In this document: in pieces, positions 1 to 11,345 of the stretch
Layout: the number at the start of each line of letters is the position of its first letter
Position numbering within the stretch: the first letter of the stretch is position 1
Source of the DNA: Lytechinus variegatus
Lineage: Eukaryota; Echinodermata; Echinoidea; Temnopleuroida; Toxopneustidae
NCBI RefSeq assembly: GCF_018143015.1
Contig: NC_054746.1
Location: 44,362,701 to 44,426,700 of the forward strand
DNA: 64,000 bases
Reading direction: 5' to 3'
The notes under the pieces: model-generated
What the model saw: only the letters and a program-made list of their open reading frames with translations
Told to the model about the DNA's origin: nothing
Databases searched by the model: none
Position numbers and translations under genes: made by a program

Positions 1-1304
1 ATAGAGGTGCTGATGGTTTTGTCGAGAAAAAAATGACCAAAAATCACTCCTTGATGATGGGGATTTTAATAGGGAAAGAGATTAGCAAGCAAAAAGATGC
101 TTACCAGGGTTAATGCTCAAAGGTTTACTTTTTATATAATTTTTTTAGCTTTTCATTATAGGCCATATGTAAATGTTAACGAAATTTTCAGTTATTTTAT
201 TCAGTGTTTACGACGTTACACCTTTTTAATGTATGAATATATTTGTTTCAAAAACGAAAGTGATGTAGGAGGGGGAAGGTGAAGAGGTGGACATGAGGAG
301 GAGGGAGGGGAGGGGCATCATTACCATCATTGCTGTTAAATGTGTTTTTTTTTAAATAATATTACTACAGTATAATCTCGATCTAGCTACCTGTCTTTGA
401 AGGAACTAACATTTGGGAACAAAATATGACCCAAAAGCACTGTATTATACAGACATATCCTTATATGTTCAACGAACAAATTCAAGCTCAAAACGAAGTA
501 ACACGCCAAACCAAAACCAACAGGGAAGGTTTTCGGTAAATAACCGAAATATTAAAAAAAAAAATAACTTAACCAAAAGAGCCATATTATCATTTTTCTT
601 TTATATGCTGGTAAAGTTTTAAGTTGTAAAGTTGTAATGAAAATAAAAGACACAAGAGTTTTTTGACACCATTTCTTCGTGCTGCTTGGAAGTTGAACTG
701 AGATTGCAAAGTGCAAATATCTCATGCTTGAATAAACCCTGAACTTCAAATCTTTTATTCTTATTTTTGAAACCTGTCGCTGAATTTCCTCTGCATTCAA
801 TCAAGTACTTGTGGGGGTTGTCATTATAATCATTTTAAAGCTCAAACAAAGGTTTTCATGCTCAATATAAAATTTAGATATTAAATTTGGGCTACTTATT
901 GTTGGTTTTGGGGTGGCTGGTAAGTTCCTTTATACCTTTATGCTCATTTTCGAAATAAACTCCTCTAAAGGTATTCAAAGGTATTATGATAAAAATTCAC
1001 TTTTCAAAACATATGTTGCGAGCTAAACTAATTTATTTGAGCATTTAATCTTTCTGAAGTAGTCTTCACGAACCCACTAAAACATTATAAGAACATGGGG
1101 AATAATAAATTGGTAAGATAGAAAGAATGAGGAAAATACTTGGTTGATTCCATAAATAATATTTATTCCATAGATAAACGAGGGCGGAAAATAATATTTT
1201 TATTGTTATAGTATTTTGAAAGATTTAACTACAAACTAACCGTTCTGAGATAGTAACCGCACTCTTTAATGGCCTGTCAAACACTTAGAACGACATCCAT
1301 TTAA

Positions 1305-1335
<31 letters not shown>

Positions 1336-2246
1336 CATTTCTTTCCTTTATGACACGATCCTTGTGCTATCAATCGATTGGTCAGTTGATTTTTGTGAAA
1401 TAATTAGTAAGCACGAAAGTGATAAATGCTATCAAATGGTGTACAACTCAATGATACAATCAATCGCATAAGCTTTATGTCACTTGGTCTTAGTGAATTT
1501 TCCTTGACAGTGTGCCTCCTTCTCGGCATCCATTTACACTCATTTGCATTGATCTTATGAGCCGTGTCGATAGGTATCTTATCGGCCATCGTCTATCTGA
1601 CAGATCATTCTGAGTGCTACTAATGGTTTGCTCCAACAAATTTCATCAACGAAGATCTTGTCACGTAAACACTGGGTTAGGATAGACGAATCTAAGGTGA
1701 CCATGTAGGGGTGAATAAACTAGGGCATGACACCAACTAACACTTCAAACAGTGGCTTGGAAATGTGTTGTAAGGGTAAAGGGGCTGAATATAGCATCAG
1801 CGTGCGATCGGTACACGGATCATATGAGGAGGTGGGAGAAGCCTTATAGAAAGATGGCTTGTAAAAAATCTTCTTTGGTAGATGTAATTTCCGTGAGGTT
1901 TATTTTGAGAAGCTATCGCCGTTGGTGATCCCTTGAGAAGTAGGTTGTCTCATTTGCATTTTATTTTCAAATACTAAAATAAATTACCTTTATAAAGGCT
2001 GGACCTACTTGATGGATGGTAAGGTTCCTTGGATAAAAGCCGGTCAGAGTAAATCAGTAGTTTAACTGTTTCTAGTTACTTATTTTACATGGAAGCGCTG
2101 GTGAACGCAAGTTAAGAAGGATGCCAACCCTATGCGATCAAAATGACCCATCTTAACTTTCTAGGGAAACAAAGGAAACCAAAGGCCTGATTACAAGTCA
2201 AACAATATTAATAAACAGCTACAATGTTGATATAGATTTATATATA
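1..2246. other. Intergenic, no gene recognised
   Basis: Only short, compositionally ordinary open frames occur on either strand, and none shows a recognisable motif or good splice context. A (TA)n microsatellite lies at 1304-1331. I see nothing else that can be supported. Confidence 0.5.
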
Positions 2247-2248
2247 TA

Positions 2249-2766
2249 CAGTGCGTCCCACAAAGATGGAAACCGTTTTCAGAGATAGATTCCACAATAA
2301 ACATGTGTTTACTATGAATTTGATACTTATGGTAAGGATGGAATCTCATCTTTAATTTGAGACCAACAGCTTAGCAAATCACGTATGGCAGATTACAAAC
2401 AATAAATATTGAGGCTTATATCAGAAACGATTTGCGTAGAAACTAACGCATTAATCTGAATTCACTCTCATTTCAGGGATCAGTGAGAGAAACTTAACAA
2501 CGAATACCAAAAAAATGCTAATGAGTCAATTGTCGAATAAGCACGGTTGTCATATCACGAACCAATCTTGTCCAATTTTGTCCTGATTTTGACATCAAAC
2601 TTTCAAACCCGTCTTGCTCATTATGCGTGAAGTGTTCGTCACATATGAAATATGAAAATGTAGAGGAATAGTTGAATTATATGGTAATGTAAATGAAATA
2701 TCATAATTAATTGCCTTTGAAGAAAAAAAAGTGGGAATCACGGTTTTTTTTTTCTGGGACGCACTG
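2249..2766. mobile_element. Mariner/Tc1-type MITE (518 bp, TA-flanked)
   Basis: The left end reads CAGTGCGTCCCA and the right end is its exact reverse complement. Both ends continue into an A-run followed by AAACCG or AAAACCG. The element is bounded on each side by TA (2247-2248 and 2767-2768), the target duplication of the Tc1/mariner superfamily. No transposase frame is visible inside, so it is a non-autonomous derivative. The family assignment rests on the TA duplication and the terminal sequence. Confidence 0.75.
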
Positions 2767-2768
2767 TA

Positions 2769-3823
2769 CATCAATAAATCACTGAAAATGTATGATATAC
2801 ATCGCTCAGAAAGATATCATATTGATGAGTTGGAAGCATTATCCTGGAGAAAATACTGGGGTGGGGTTTTGTTCAGCTATAATTATGATGGTGTTGTTGT
2901 TGTTGTTGATAATGATGATGATTTAATAGCTGATGAGACTTTAAAGCTACCAATATGAATGATTATATCTGGAGAAAGACAAAGATCAATCGATAAGTTC
3001 TCATAATATGAGCAAAACGTGAAATTTTGCTAGTATTGTCATAACCTGAAACGTGTGGATTTACCAAAATGATTGTTGATTAGCCAAGGATAAGTTATTT
3101 TAAGTCACATTGCTGTTATTATCATCTTCATTATCACCACAACCGTTGCCATGCGGGTACCACCATGTTCATAAATATCTTCTTTTTTTCCCCCATCAGT
3201 GTTTCTTAATTATGCATGAAACGTAATTTTTAATATTTTACATGTTGTATGACTTTCATTGCAGTTGTAATATTGCATTTATCCGCTTAAAAACAATTTG
3301 CGGTATATAAAATTATTAATATTATAAAAAAATGACAGTCATTCTATTTCATTTACACTATGATCCATAAAAATTGAATTAGTCCACGAATTCTTTCATA
3401 TTTAATATTTTGGGTGTGATTCTAAAATTGTTTCACTGCTTGTTTTATCAGTCCATTTGTGGTCAAAGTGTATTTAGTCTCAAAATTTAATACTTTACAT
3501 GTTTTATATCTAATACGAACATTAAAGAAGACATTGCATATTCCCCAGCATGCTAATTCTCTCTCGACATTACATTATTTAACATAATGTTCTTTTACTT
3601 TCAAGTGAGCTTTATATTGATGTAGCCTAAATACATTTAGGCCCTACATGATTCAATACTCATTACTTATGACGATTTACGTACCCTCAGGAATGATACA
3701 TTAGATAGTCAGATTTTGTTTTTCTTATACTCAGGTGTAAATCATGATATCATTTTGCATTTTGCCGTAGGAACACTCAGATGAAAAGAGTAACTCTCTA
3801 GACTTTTCTTTTGATTTGTTTCA
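2769..3823. other. Intergenic / upstream region of the SERTA gene
   Basis: Apart from a short (GTT)n run near 2889-2909, no repeat or coding signal is evident. A polypyrimidine tract and AG at 3823-3824 could be the acceptor of a 5' UTR exon of the following gene. Confidence 0.4.
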
Positions 3824-3903
3824 GATGTATGTCAGTTGAATCGAAGAGTTCCTCGTGGCCTTGATGATAAGGGTTCGTTCACTTCAACTACTGTCCGCCA
3901 GCA

Positions 3904-6406
3904 ATGACCGTTGCCGTGCCCGTTGAGCGTTATTCTCCGTTTCCATGGAAATCCGCATCCCATCTGCCTTGCCCCGATCATCAACCCTACTGCTGTTACC
4001 ATGACGAATCTTTCGTAGCATCTGACGATGGCTGTGATGACGTCTCCAGCATCTCACCCCGATACAACCACCAATCTACGACGCACGCAACCAGCCCAGG
4101 TACGGAAAATGGGAGAGAATAGATATAGGAAAGTGATAGAGAGAGGGAGAGAGTGAGAAAGAGAGAGAGGGGAATAAAGGAATGAGTTAATGCATGGAAA
4201 ATCCATCTTGTGTGACCGTTCATTTCACTCGTACTCAAATCATGCTGATTGGATAAGAGACCCTGCTTTTCAGGCGCCACTTATGCGCTGGCTGACGTAT
4301 GCAGTGTGCGTGTGAGTGTGTGCGGCAACAACGTGAGTGTGCGCGCTGTGTATGTGTAAGTCCCATTTCCAAGTCTTTCGCAAAATGCATAATTGTGAGT
4401 TTTGTGCATTGCATGTAAGCTATACTAAGTTCGGGCTTTCGGTCTAATTAGTAAGAGATGGTTGGAATGATTTCTCTCACTATGACTATGGCTTTCGCGG
4501 TGGTGGGTTAATCAAAGAATAGACGATCTCTGTGATGGTGTCAAGGATGGTGTTTTGAAAGATTATATTATTTAATCCTTAACGAGTAGAAGACGAGTTA
4601 TCACAGGAAAATGTTGTTAAATATAGTAAACAAATAGTGGTTTCTGCATGATGTAGAGAACATTTGGTGAGTAGAAAATATAGGCGATAAAGTGAGATAT
4701 AAATGTATGGATTGTTGGTTATAAATGTTTGCTTTTAAGTAAAATATTGCTAATTGTCTCAAATGAAGTGTTCAGAACTTCCAAGACGCTATCGCTCATT
4801 GAATCCTCACAATCGTCGAAATTTGACGAAGACCTAATGTTGTACTTAGCATGGGAGACTTCTCTGAGCTCGTTTATACTCGTATCACTCTCATCCTGTG
4901 TTTCTTGTATGGCTTCCTTCGTAATAGAGAGGTGCCGAAGCATTTAGTTCAAAGCAATGATGCAAAAAATATATGTATTTGTATATAAATCGGTAAGATT
5001 CACTTGCTCTGTTGGAATATCACCTTTTCCCTTGAAACGAGAGCATTAGATAGATGCTCCAAACCTCAGTTGTCTGACGTAATGAAAGATCCAGTGAATC
5101 TAGTCGACATAGGCATTGTATGCGGCATCATAGATCGGAATGATGATTGTAATTCTAATTGATTTGAAGATTGATGTTCATTATTATTATAATCCTACTG
5201 ATGGTGATAGTGCTTCATACCTAACACATCATATTGGAACATCGATCTTTCATTGCGATCTTCTGACAGGTTGGCATTTTCTGGCATAAGAACGTGAGAT
5301 TCTAATATAATTAACTTCTTAGAGATATTCCGTAAGTATTAAGTTAACTTTTGATTTATTTTTTTCATGCAGGGAACGTAGTTCGTAGTCCCTTGGTAAG
5401 CTGCACTCGTACTCCTTTACAGACGACTCATCACCACCAAACTCCGATAGCACCGTCTTCACGATCTGACTGCTGTGTTCGAAAACCGATAGCAATGGGT
5501 GGGCGAAGTCTCCTTGATGAGGACGTCGAGGTGGAGTATGGTAGGGATGAGCAGACAGTTACCAGCTGCCATGGCGCCAAAAAACGAAAATTATGTGAGA
5601 TGCTAGATGACACAGAAGAATGCGGGTGTAGGACACCTCAGGAAATGACGATGGTCTCAGAGAATCTGCAGATGAATCATGCAGAGGCCATCTTAAGATG
5701 TAATGGTTGTGGACCTATCGAGGAATGTTGTCGCTGTGATCCGGATGATTTCTTTCCTGATGTAAGCAGTGAGATTGAATTACCAATGTGCTACGACGGA
5801 GACGATTTCAAGTCGAGATCGATGACATCGACGTCACCCGATATCATGGACAATGTGATTCCGGATATACTTCCATCATGTAGAACTTCTGATTTGATGG
5901 TCATGTCTGAGGAGGACGTCGAAGCTATCAGGGCTTGTGATAGGAGGAGAGTTTTGGACATGTCGTTGCATAAGATGCGATGTATAGATGACCCTGAGGT
6001 CTCATTACGAAGGTCTGTCTTGATAGCCAACATGGTGACTAAACTCAGGCAAGAGATTAGGCAAGAAGACTACTGTAGAACGGTATTGCCTAAGAAACGT
6101 CGAAGCTATCGCAGACCATGGTTAGGTGGTCCTGATAGAGTGTCCGAACCACCGTGTTTATATCAAGGTAACCAACCTAGGAGGCGTTTCTCTGAAGATA
6201 TGGCTTGGGAAGTCTATCCTTCTAACGAAATGCTTTTGAACAATGGTGGAAGGTACACAGAACATGAGGACATTCAATGTCAAGAGCCAATTGATCAGTG
6301 CCATGAACAAATTCAAACCTCTATGCCAGAAGAAGAAAGGAACTCAGTGCTTGGGGATATAGATAGTATTTTTCAAAGTCTTATGGCCTGTGTTGGAGGA
6401 CCTTAA
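3904..6406 (+). CDS. SERTA domain-containing protein (SERTAD/CDCA4-like), two coding exons
   Basis: Coding exons are 3904-4099 and 5373-6406. The donor CCCAG|GTACGG (phase 1) joins the acceptor TTTCATGCAG|GG to complete a Gly codon, giving about 409 aa. The ATG has G at -3. The diagnostic part is a SERTA motif near the middle: a helix starting VLDMSLHKM, then an acidic turn, then SLRRSVLIANMVTKLRQEI. The C-terminus is acidic and ends GDIDSIFQSLMAC, resembling the C-terminal transactivation segment of SERTAD and CDCA4 proteins. The N-terminal half is serine- and cysteine-rich (CNGCGPIEECCRC), which is not typical of vertebrate members. The family acts in the nucleus as transcriptional co-regulators linked to E2F/DP, PHD-bromodomain proteins and cell-cycle control. 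Which vertebrate paralog it matches cannot be settled here. A possible AATAAA signal lies at 7456-7461. A 5' UTR exon may begin at about 3825. Confidence 0.85.
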
Positions 6407-6864
6407 CGCAATGAAAGTTGAACAATTTGTTCATTTGGGGCAAATTATTTTTTCAGTTCATCAAGGGCATGGTATTCTACTTAATCTACTTCACATAGAT
6501 TTATACTGTCAGCTTTTGTTCAGGATTTCCAAATAGGTTGACACGGATATTCCTCTCTGCTTCATCAATTGCATAACGTTTATGAATGATTACAGATTTA
6601 ACGGTTCTGCGTGTGTATTCACAGAGTAATTTTGCTTTAGAACACACTTATGAGAGCAATGATATCATGATGTAATGTCGGTAAAATACCATGCCCTTTG
6701 AAAATGATTTTTATTGAATTTAAATTTTCATAATTTGTTTTTTGTCATGCAGTTATTCACACTTTCACGGATCATGCATATAAACGGGTTCCGTCCATAT
6801 ACTTGTACACGGTGATTTGTCCCGTCCTTGACATGAGCTAGTCAAACCCAACATCTGAGAAACA

Positions 6865-6965
6865 TACTTTGCTTTATTTATTTATTTACTTATTTATTTC
6901 ACATATTAAAAAAGGGTAGCCCTAGTCAGCATTTGTTGGTTTTCATCAGGGCCCTTATAATAAAC
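6865..6965 (-). repeat. Possible retroposon 3' tail, reverse orientation
   Basis: A (TTTA)n run is followed by TTTCACATATTAAAAAAGGG and a GC-richer segment ending CATCAGGGCCC. Read on the minus strand this looks like the 3' end of a non-LTR element ending in an A/T simple repeat. No coding part is visible. It could equally be 3' UTR sequence of the SERTA gene. Confidence 0.4.
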
Positions 6966-7480
6966 AATACATTAAAACATTGCATAAATACATCCAGATT
7001 TACTATAAAAACAAAACACGAGACTTATAATACTGAATAATACAAAGCAAGGATAAAAAAATGACACTTTTAAGAGATGATGTCATGTATCCATTTCATT
7101 GATCCATTCGATTCGCCTAGAGTTATGATTATTTACTGATATTATTCAAGTATCAGCTATGATTTGTGTACTATATATAATCACTTTAAGTGGGCGAAAG
7201 TGTCTGGATATATATTTTCTATCAACGTCGTAAATCATGAATAACAGGGTACGTATGCAGCTGAAGTTGCGATTGACCCACCATTATAATCATTTGCATG
7301 ACAATCAAGAATCATTTTCAAATTGTTTGGGATTTTCTTTTATCATTTTAAACATGCTATTGTGCCTGAATGAACTACTCCTTTTAAATCTTTGACAAGA
7401 TAGAAGGAACTTTGTTGTATATTTCTAATTTCCTCCTATATTTTGGAGAGAATGAAATAAAACATTATCAACTGATTTTT

Positions 7481-8082
7481 TGTTACTGTTGATCACGAGT
7501 GCATAGTGATGATGACTTCGATTAAACTCAAATATTTTTTTAGTTTAAAAGTTAATTTGCCTTAACACCAGACGCGGTTCTACAAACAGATTTTGGGTTT
7601 CACTTACACACCCCACCCGCTAATTCAGCAAACAAGAAAAAAATGCTGTTTAATGATGATAACTATTTCATCGACGTCGAGTCCCTCTGTGAATCCTCAC
7701 TTAATATGAAGGGGCAAAAGTTGACTTTTACTTGCTCGCTGCGCTTGGTCGCATATGGAGTCATTATAATTTGTTATTAACGAGTTGATAGATGCAAAAT
7801 GGCTTCGGAAAGCATACGGATTCCACAGATTTTATCCATATGACTAAATGCAGACGATATTTTTAATATAATGGGCATATGATGAATAACATAACGCTCC
7901 CAACCATGGAAATTTTGGGGTTTTCATCGCTCCCTCCAATTGCTTATAATAAATGTGTCTTGAAAGAGAACAATAAATTGGGCCAGTAAAACTTTGTTAA
8001 AGAATAATATTTTACAGCAGACCTATAGCTTTTCCTGGCTCCCGTGGATCGATTGGTCGATCATTCAATATATATATCAAAA
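7481..8082. other. Intergenic, nothing recognised
   Basis: AT-rich sequence between the presumed 3' end of the SERTA transcript and the first SINE. No coding or repeat signal could be supported. Confidence 0.4.
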
Positions 8083-8245
8083 GGTGCCGTGGCCGAGTGG
8101 TCTAAGGCACCTGGCTATACATAAAAAGTCCGGGGTTCGATCCCCGGCCGCGGCACCTATGCCCGTGAGCAAGGCATTTAATCTACAATGCTCTTTTATC
8201 CTGCTTTCAAATAAATGGAAATGCTATATGCATTATTGGTAACTT
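8083..8245 (+). mobile_element. tRNA-derived SINE, family 1, copy A
   Basis: The head (8083-8157) has a perfect 7-bp acceptor pair (GGTGCCG/CGGCACC), an A-box GTGGCCGAGTGG and a B-box GGTTCGATCC. The anticodon arm does not fold and the T arm is irregular, so this is not a working tRNA. The body that follows (GCAAGGCAT ... TCAAATAAATG.AAATGCTATA) recurs in the copy near 10.04-10.2 kb, which defines a dispersed SINE family with a Leu/Ser-like tRNA head. Confidence 0.75.
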
Positions 8246-9880
8246 AATTGGAGTGCACTTGTTTTTTTTTTCTTAAAAAAAGCCCTCTAACCCTACCCCA
8301 CCCAAAAGCATAAACGAATAAAGAAATTGATGAATACATATAAATTAAGTCCTTCTTAGCTCCATTCCATATTAACTTAAAATAATGCTACTTATTCAAT
8401 CACTCGTATCTACCATCATGATCTTAGTATCATTTACTCTTCAGACAATCAAATGAATGGATTCAGTAGACTTTACTATAATTATATATTCCATGCAACG
8501 GGACCCAGCGATCGCTTCGTGACGCTGAACGTATATATGAATGACTTTCTGCACGACTGATGCTCCTTTTTCTGCTGAACAGTAATCCCAACAATTTCCG
8601 TGTAATACAATATTTCTATGATCTCTGACTTTATATCCCCAGAAATAATACACAATTCAGAGTATATACAAGCCATAAATAGACATACAGAACAATCTAT
8701 TTTGTCGTCTTGAATGACATTCCCCAATAATAATAATAATAATATTAACAATAATAATAGTAATAATATAATTTTAAACATCACTAAAATATTTCGTTTC
8801 ACAGTATTTCCATTCCTTCTTATTTTTTAATATCCCACCAAGCTATAAACTGTACTACATTCAAGAACTTATAACTTTTATTTTGTTCGATCAAAATAAT
8901 GAACGCGCCTGCATTTGTCTTTATGCAAATGAATGAAGGTACATATTGCATGATGTCATTATCAAAGACGATTGAACAGAAGAGAACAGTAGGCCTATAT
9001 ATGTTTGTTTGTTGGGAATGCGCATTTTTATGAAAAGGGTACTTTGGAGTGCAATTGCATGAAATTCTAAATTGATTTTATGTCTATCTTGTTTTACTAA
9101 GTTGTGTCGTGTGTGCACTCGTAAAATCTTCAGTGTGAACTTGTATAAAATATCAAGAGAAATTAAATCGATTTTGAAACAAAAACAAGACAAAATCTAA
9201 GGTGTTCTTTTTGTCAGTTTGTTTGTAATGTGAAGAATCGGAATAAATCATGCAAGTTTGATATATTTCACTGCTTACTAGATAGGTATATTGCTTTATA
9301 AACACTCCAATTCGTGATTCTCGATAATGGGCTTCATTGGGCTTCTCAACCACCTGAATTATAATGACGTCATCCTACATGTCCGATGTGGTCCGTCGGA
9401 GTTGAGATGAAATGCTTATGTAGACAAGAAAGCTGTGACTTAACGTTGATTTAAGCACTAAATAACTCCAAAGACATTTCTCTTTGCAAATCATCAAAAA
9501 AAAATTACTGAAAAAGAGAAAATAATATGAATTTTCTTTTTACAAACGCAGGTAATAACGCTGCATCCACAAAAGATGACGTCAGAGAATCCTTGTTGGT
9601 GAACTGTGAATAGCAAAATGATACCCTTTTTAGATTTGCGAATTGGAACGTTTCTAAAAGAAATACTGAGCTGGTATAAAAGCTGTAAAAATGCTTGCAA
9701 TTAGCTTTGTTGTAATTTGTATCTTATCGGCTTTCAACTGGTGTATCGTTCGTCAGTTCATTTTTTTTTTGGGGGGGAGCTTCCAATAAGGTATTTGATT
9801 AAACATGTATTTGGAGCGTATGCTTGGGACATTTTTCGTTTATTTTTGTCAGTGATTTGACTCTCCATAAATCTGACACA
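8246..9880. other. Intergenic, no gene recognised
   Basis: Contains an (AAT)n-type run at about 8725-8770. The open frames here are short and lack motifs. Confidence 0.4.
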
Positions 9881-9889
9881 TTGGCATTG

Positions 9890-9989
9890 TTTTGGGTGGG
9901 TGTGTTAGGGTGGGCGAGCGGGTGTGTGGTTGGGTGGGTGTGTTAGGGTGGGCCGGAGGGTGTGTGAGGGTGGTTGGGTGTGTGAGGGC

Positions 9990-10020
<31 letters not shown>
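9890..10020. repeat. GGGTGTGT-rich minisatellite grading into (GT)n
   Basis: Imperfect repeats of GTGGGTGTGTTAGGGTGGG pass into a pure (GT)n tract at about 9992-10020, followed by GAGA sequence. The copy of SINE family 1 begins immediately after. Confidence 0.85.
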
Positions 10021-10023
<3 letters not shown>

Positions 10024-10039
10024 GTGAGAGAGAGTGAGT

Positions 10040-10197
10040 GTGTGGCCGAGTGGTCTAATATGCTTGACCAGACACATGGAAGTCTGGGGTTCGATCCCTG
10101 GCATTGATATTCTCTGCCCGCGAGCAAGGCATAATCGACAAAACTGTTTTATATACATTCAAATAAATGTAAATGCTATACCCATTCTTGATAACTA
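10040..10197 (+). mobile_element. tRNA-derived SINE, family 1, copy B
   Basis: It shares GTGGCCGAGTGGTCTAA and GGGGTTCGATCC with copy A. It also shares the downstream body GAGCAAGGCAT and the tail TCAAATAAATGTAAATGCTA. The 5' end of the tRNA head is lost in the adjoining GT/GAGT repeat. Confidence 0.75.
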
Positions 10198-10223
10198 TGT
10201 TGTGTGAATGTGTTTGTGTGTGT

Positions 10224-10226
10224 GAG

Positions 10227-10260
<34 letters not shown>

Positions 10261-10386
10261 GAAGGAAGAAAGGAAGAAAGGAACAAAGAAAGAAAGAAAG
10301 AAAGAAAGAAAGGAAGGGGGGGAGGGAGGGAGGGAGGGAGGGAGGGAGGGAGGGAGGGAGGGAGGGAAGGAAGGAAGGAAGGAAAG

Positions 10387-10417
<31 letters not shown>

Positions 10418-10418
10418 T
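10224..10418 (+). repeat. Polypurine tract: (GAAA)n-(GGGA)n-(GAAA)n
   Basis: About 195 bp made almost entirely of purines on this strand. (GAAA)n arms of about 95 and 40 bp flank a block of (GGGA)n and (GGAA)n. Mirror-symmetric purine tracts of this sort can form triplex (H-DNA). The long frames read through it are low-complexity artefacts. Confidence 0.95.
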
Positions 10419-10628
10419 GGGTGTTGGGGAGGGAGTGGTGGCAGAAACCTGATTCAGTCCATAAACCTACTCAGCATGTTCAAGTTGTGTGCATAGCACT
10501 ATTCCTGAAATTGTGACCTTGAAACGAGGGGACTCAAGAGATATGGGCATTCTTAATACATACATAATTATATATCCCATCCCCCCCCCCCCCCCCAAAA
10601 AAAATATCCCTCTTATATACCGCATACA

Positions 10629-10741
10629 TTCGTAATTCCGAAGCTTCGATATTCCGAAGGTTTGGTTATTCTGAAGGTTCGTATTTCCGAAGGTTCGTAA
10701 TTCCAAAGGTTCGTAATTCCGAAGGTTCGTTAGTCCGAAAA
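10629..10741. repeat. Minisatellite based on GGTTCGTAATTCCGAA
   Basis: About six imperfect tandem copies of a 16-18 bp unit (GGTTCGTAATTCCGAA with variants). Each copy contains the short palindrome TTCCGAA or a relative. A run of about 17 C lies just upstream, near 10579-10597. Confidence 0.85.
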
Positions 10742-11270
10742 CGTATTGCATGGGTATAGTGCTACTTTTTTCACTGAAGCCAAATTGAGTAGTAAAAAGA
10801 CTAATTCATGGTTCGTAGTGAACCAATTTTGGCAAAAATTTAGATAAAGCTAATAAGTAATAAAATGGGTCTCTATTTATTTGCTAAGAAGATCTGATGT
10901 ATGTACGAAATTTTCATTTTTCAGTGCTTTTTAGCCTTTATTCATATCTCTTTTTTTTTCTTACATACAAGGGTAATAAATAAAATATGCAAAATAAAGT
11001 GAAGTACATGATACAGCAATATACCACATTAAATATTATACATTGTGATTTTTTGAACAAAGATTATCATAACCAATAATACAAACAAAGAAAGCAAATA
11101 TTTTCACCTGTATTTACTGTATGATAATGCGGTAATGTATGATTAAAAAAAATCCAAACATAAAGACTTTTTAAGATTTGAGCAAATACTAAAATTGATA
11201 TATAAAATAATTGTTTAATAAAGATGTGAATAGGCTATCCCATAATAAAAAATATATATATATATATATA
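10742..11270. other. AT-rich intergenic stretch
   Basis: No gene, known repeat or structured signal seen except a (TA)n run at about 11253-11270. Confidence 0.4.
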
Positions 11271-11345
11271 TTGTAAAGAAATGGATGAAGAGAACAGTGG
11301 TAGGCGTAGCTTAAATCAAGGTTCCCCAGAGCTATCTACCCTTTG
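11271..11345. repeat. Flank of tRNA unit, copy 1, split off by a hAT insertion
   Basis: This segment matches the flank of the tRNA copies at 13554-13625 almost base for base. It stops at ACCCTTTG, where the hAT element begins. The unit resumes at 13213 with the same ACCCTTTG and runs into the tRNA at 13246. The uninterrupted copy at about 13618-13640 preserves the empty site. Confidence 0.85.

Noticed and set aside
8083-8157. Functional tRNA gene
   Set aside because: The acceptor stem is perfect, but the anticodon arm does not fold, the T arm is irregular and the downstream body recurs elsewhere, so it is a SINE head.
9849-10158. His/Thr/Pro-rich open frames on the minus strand
   Set aside because: Both are products of the GT and GGGTGTGT repeats.
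10173-10496. 107-aa Lys/Arg/Glu/Gly-rich protein
   Set aside because: It is a translation of the polypurine simple repeat in two frames.
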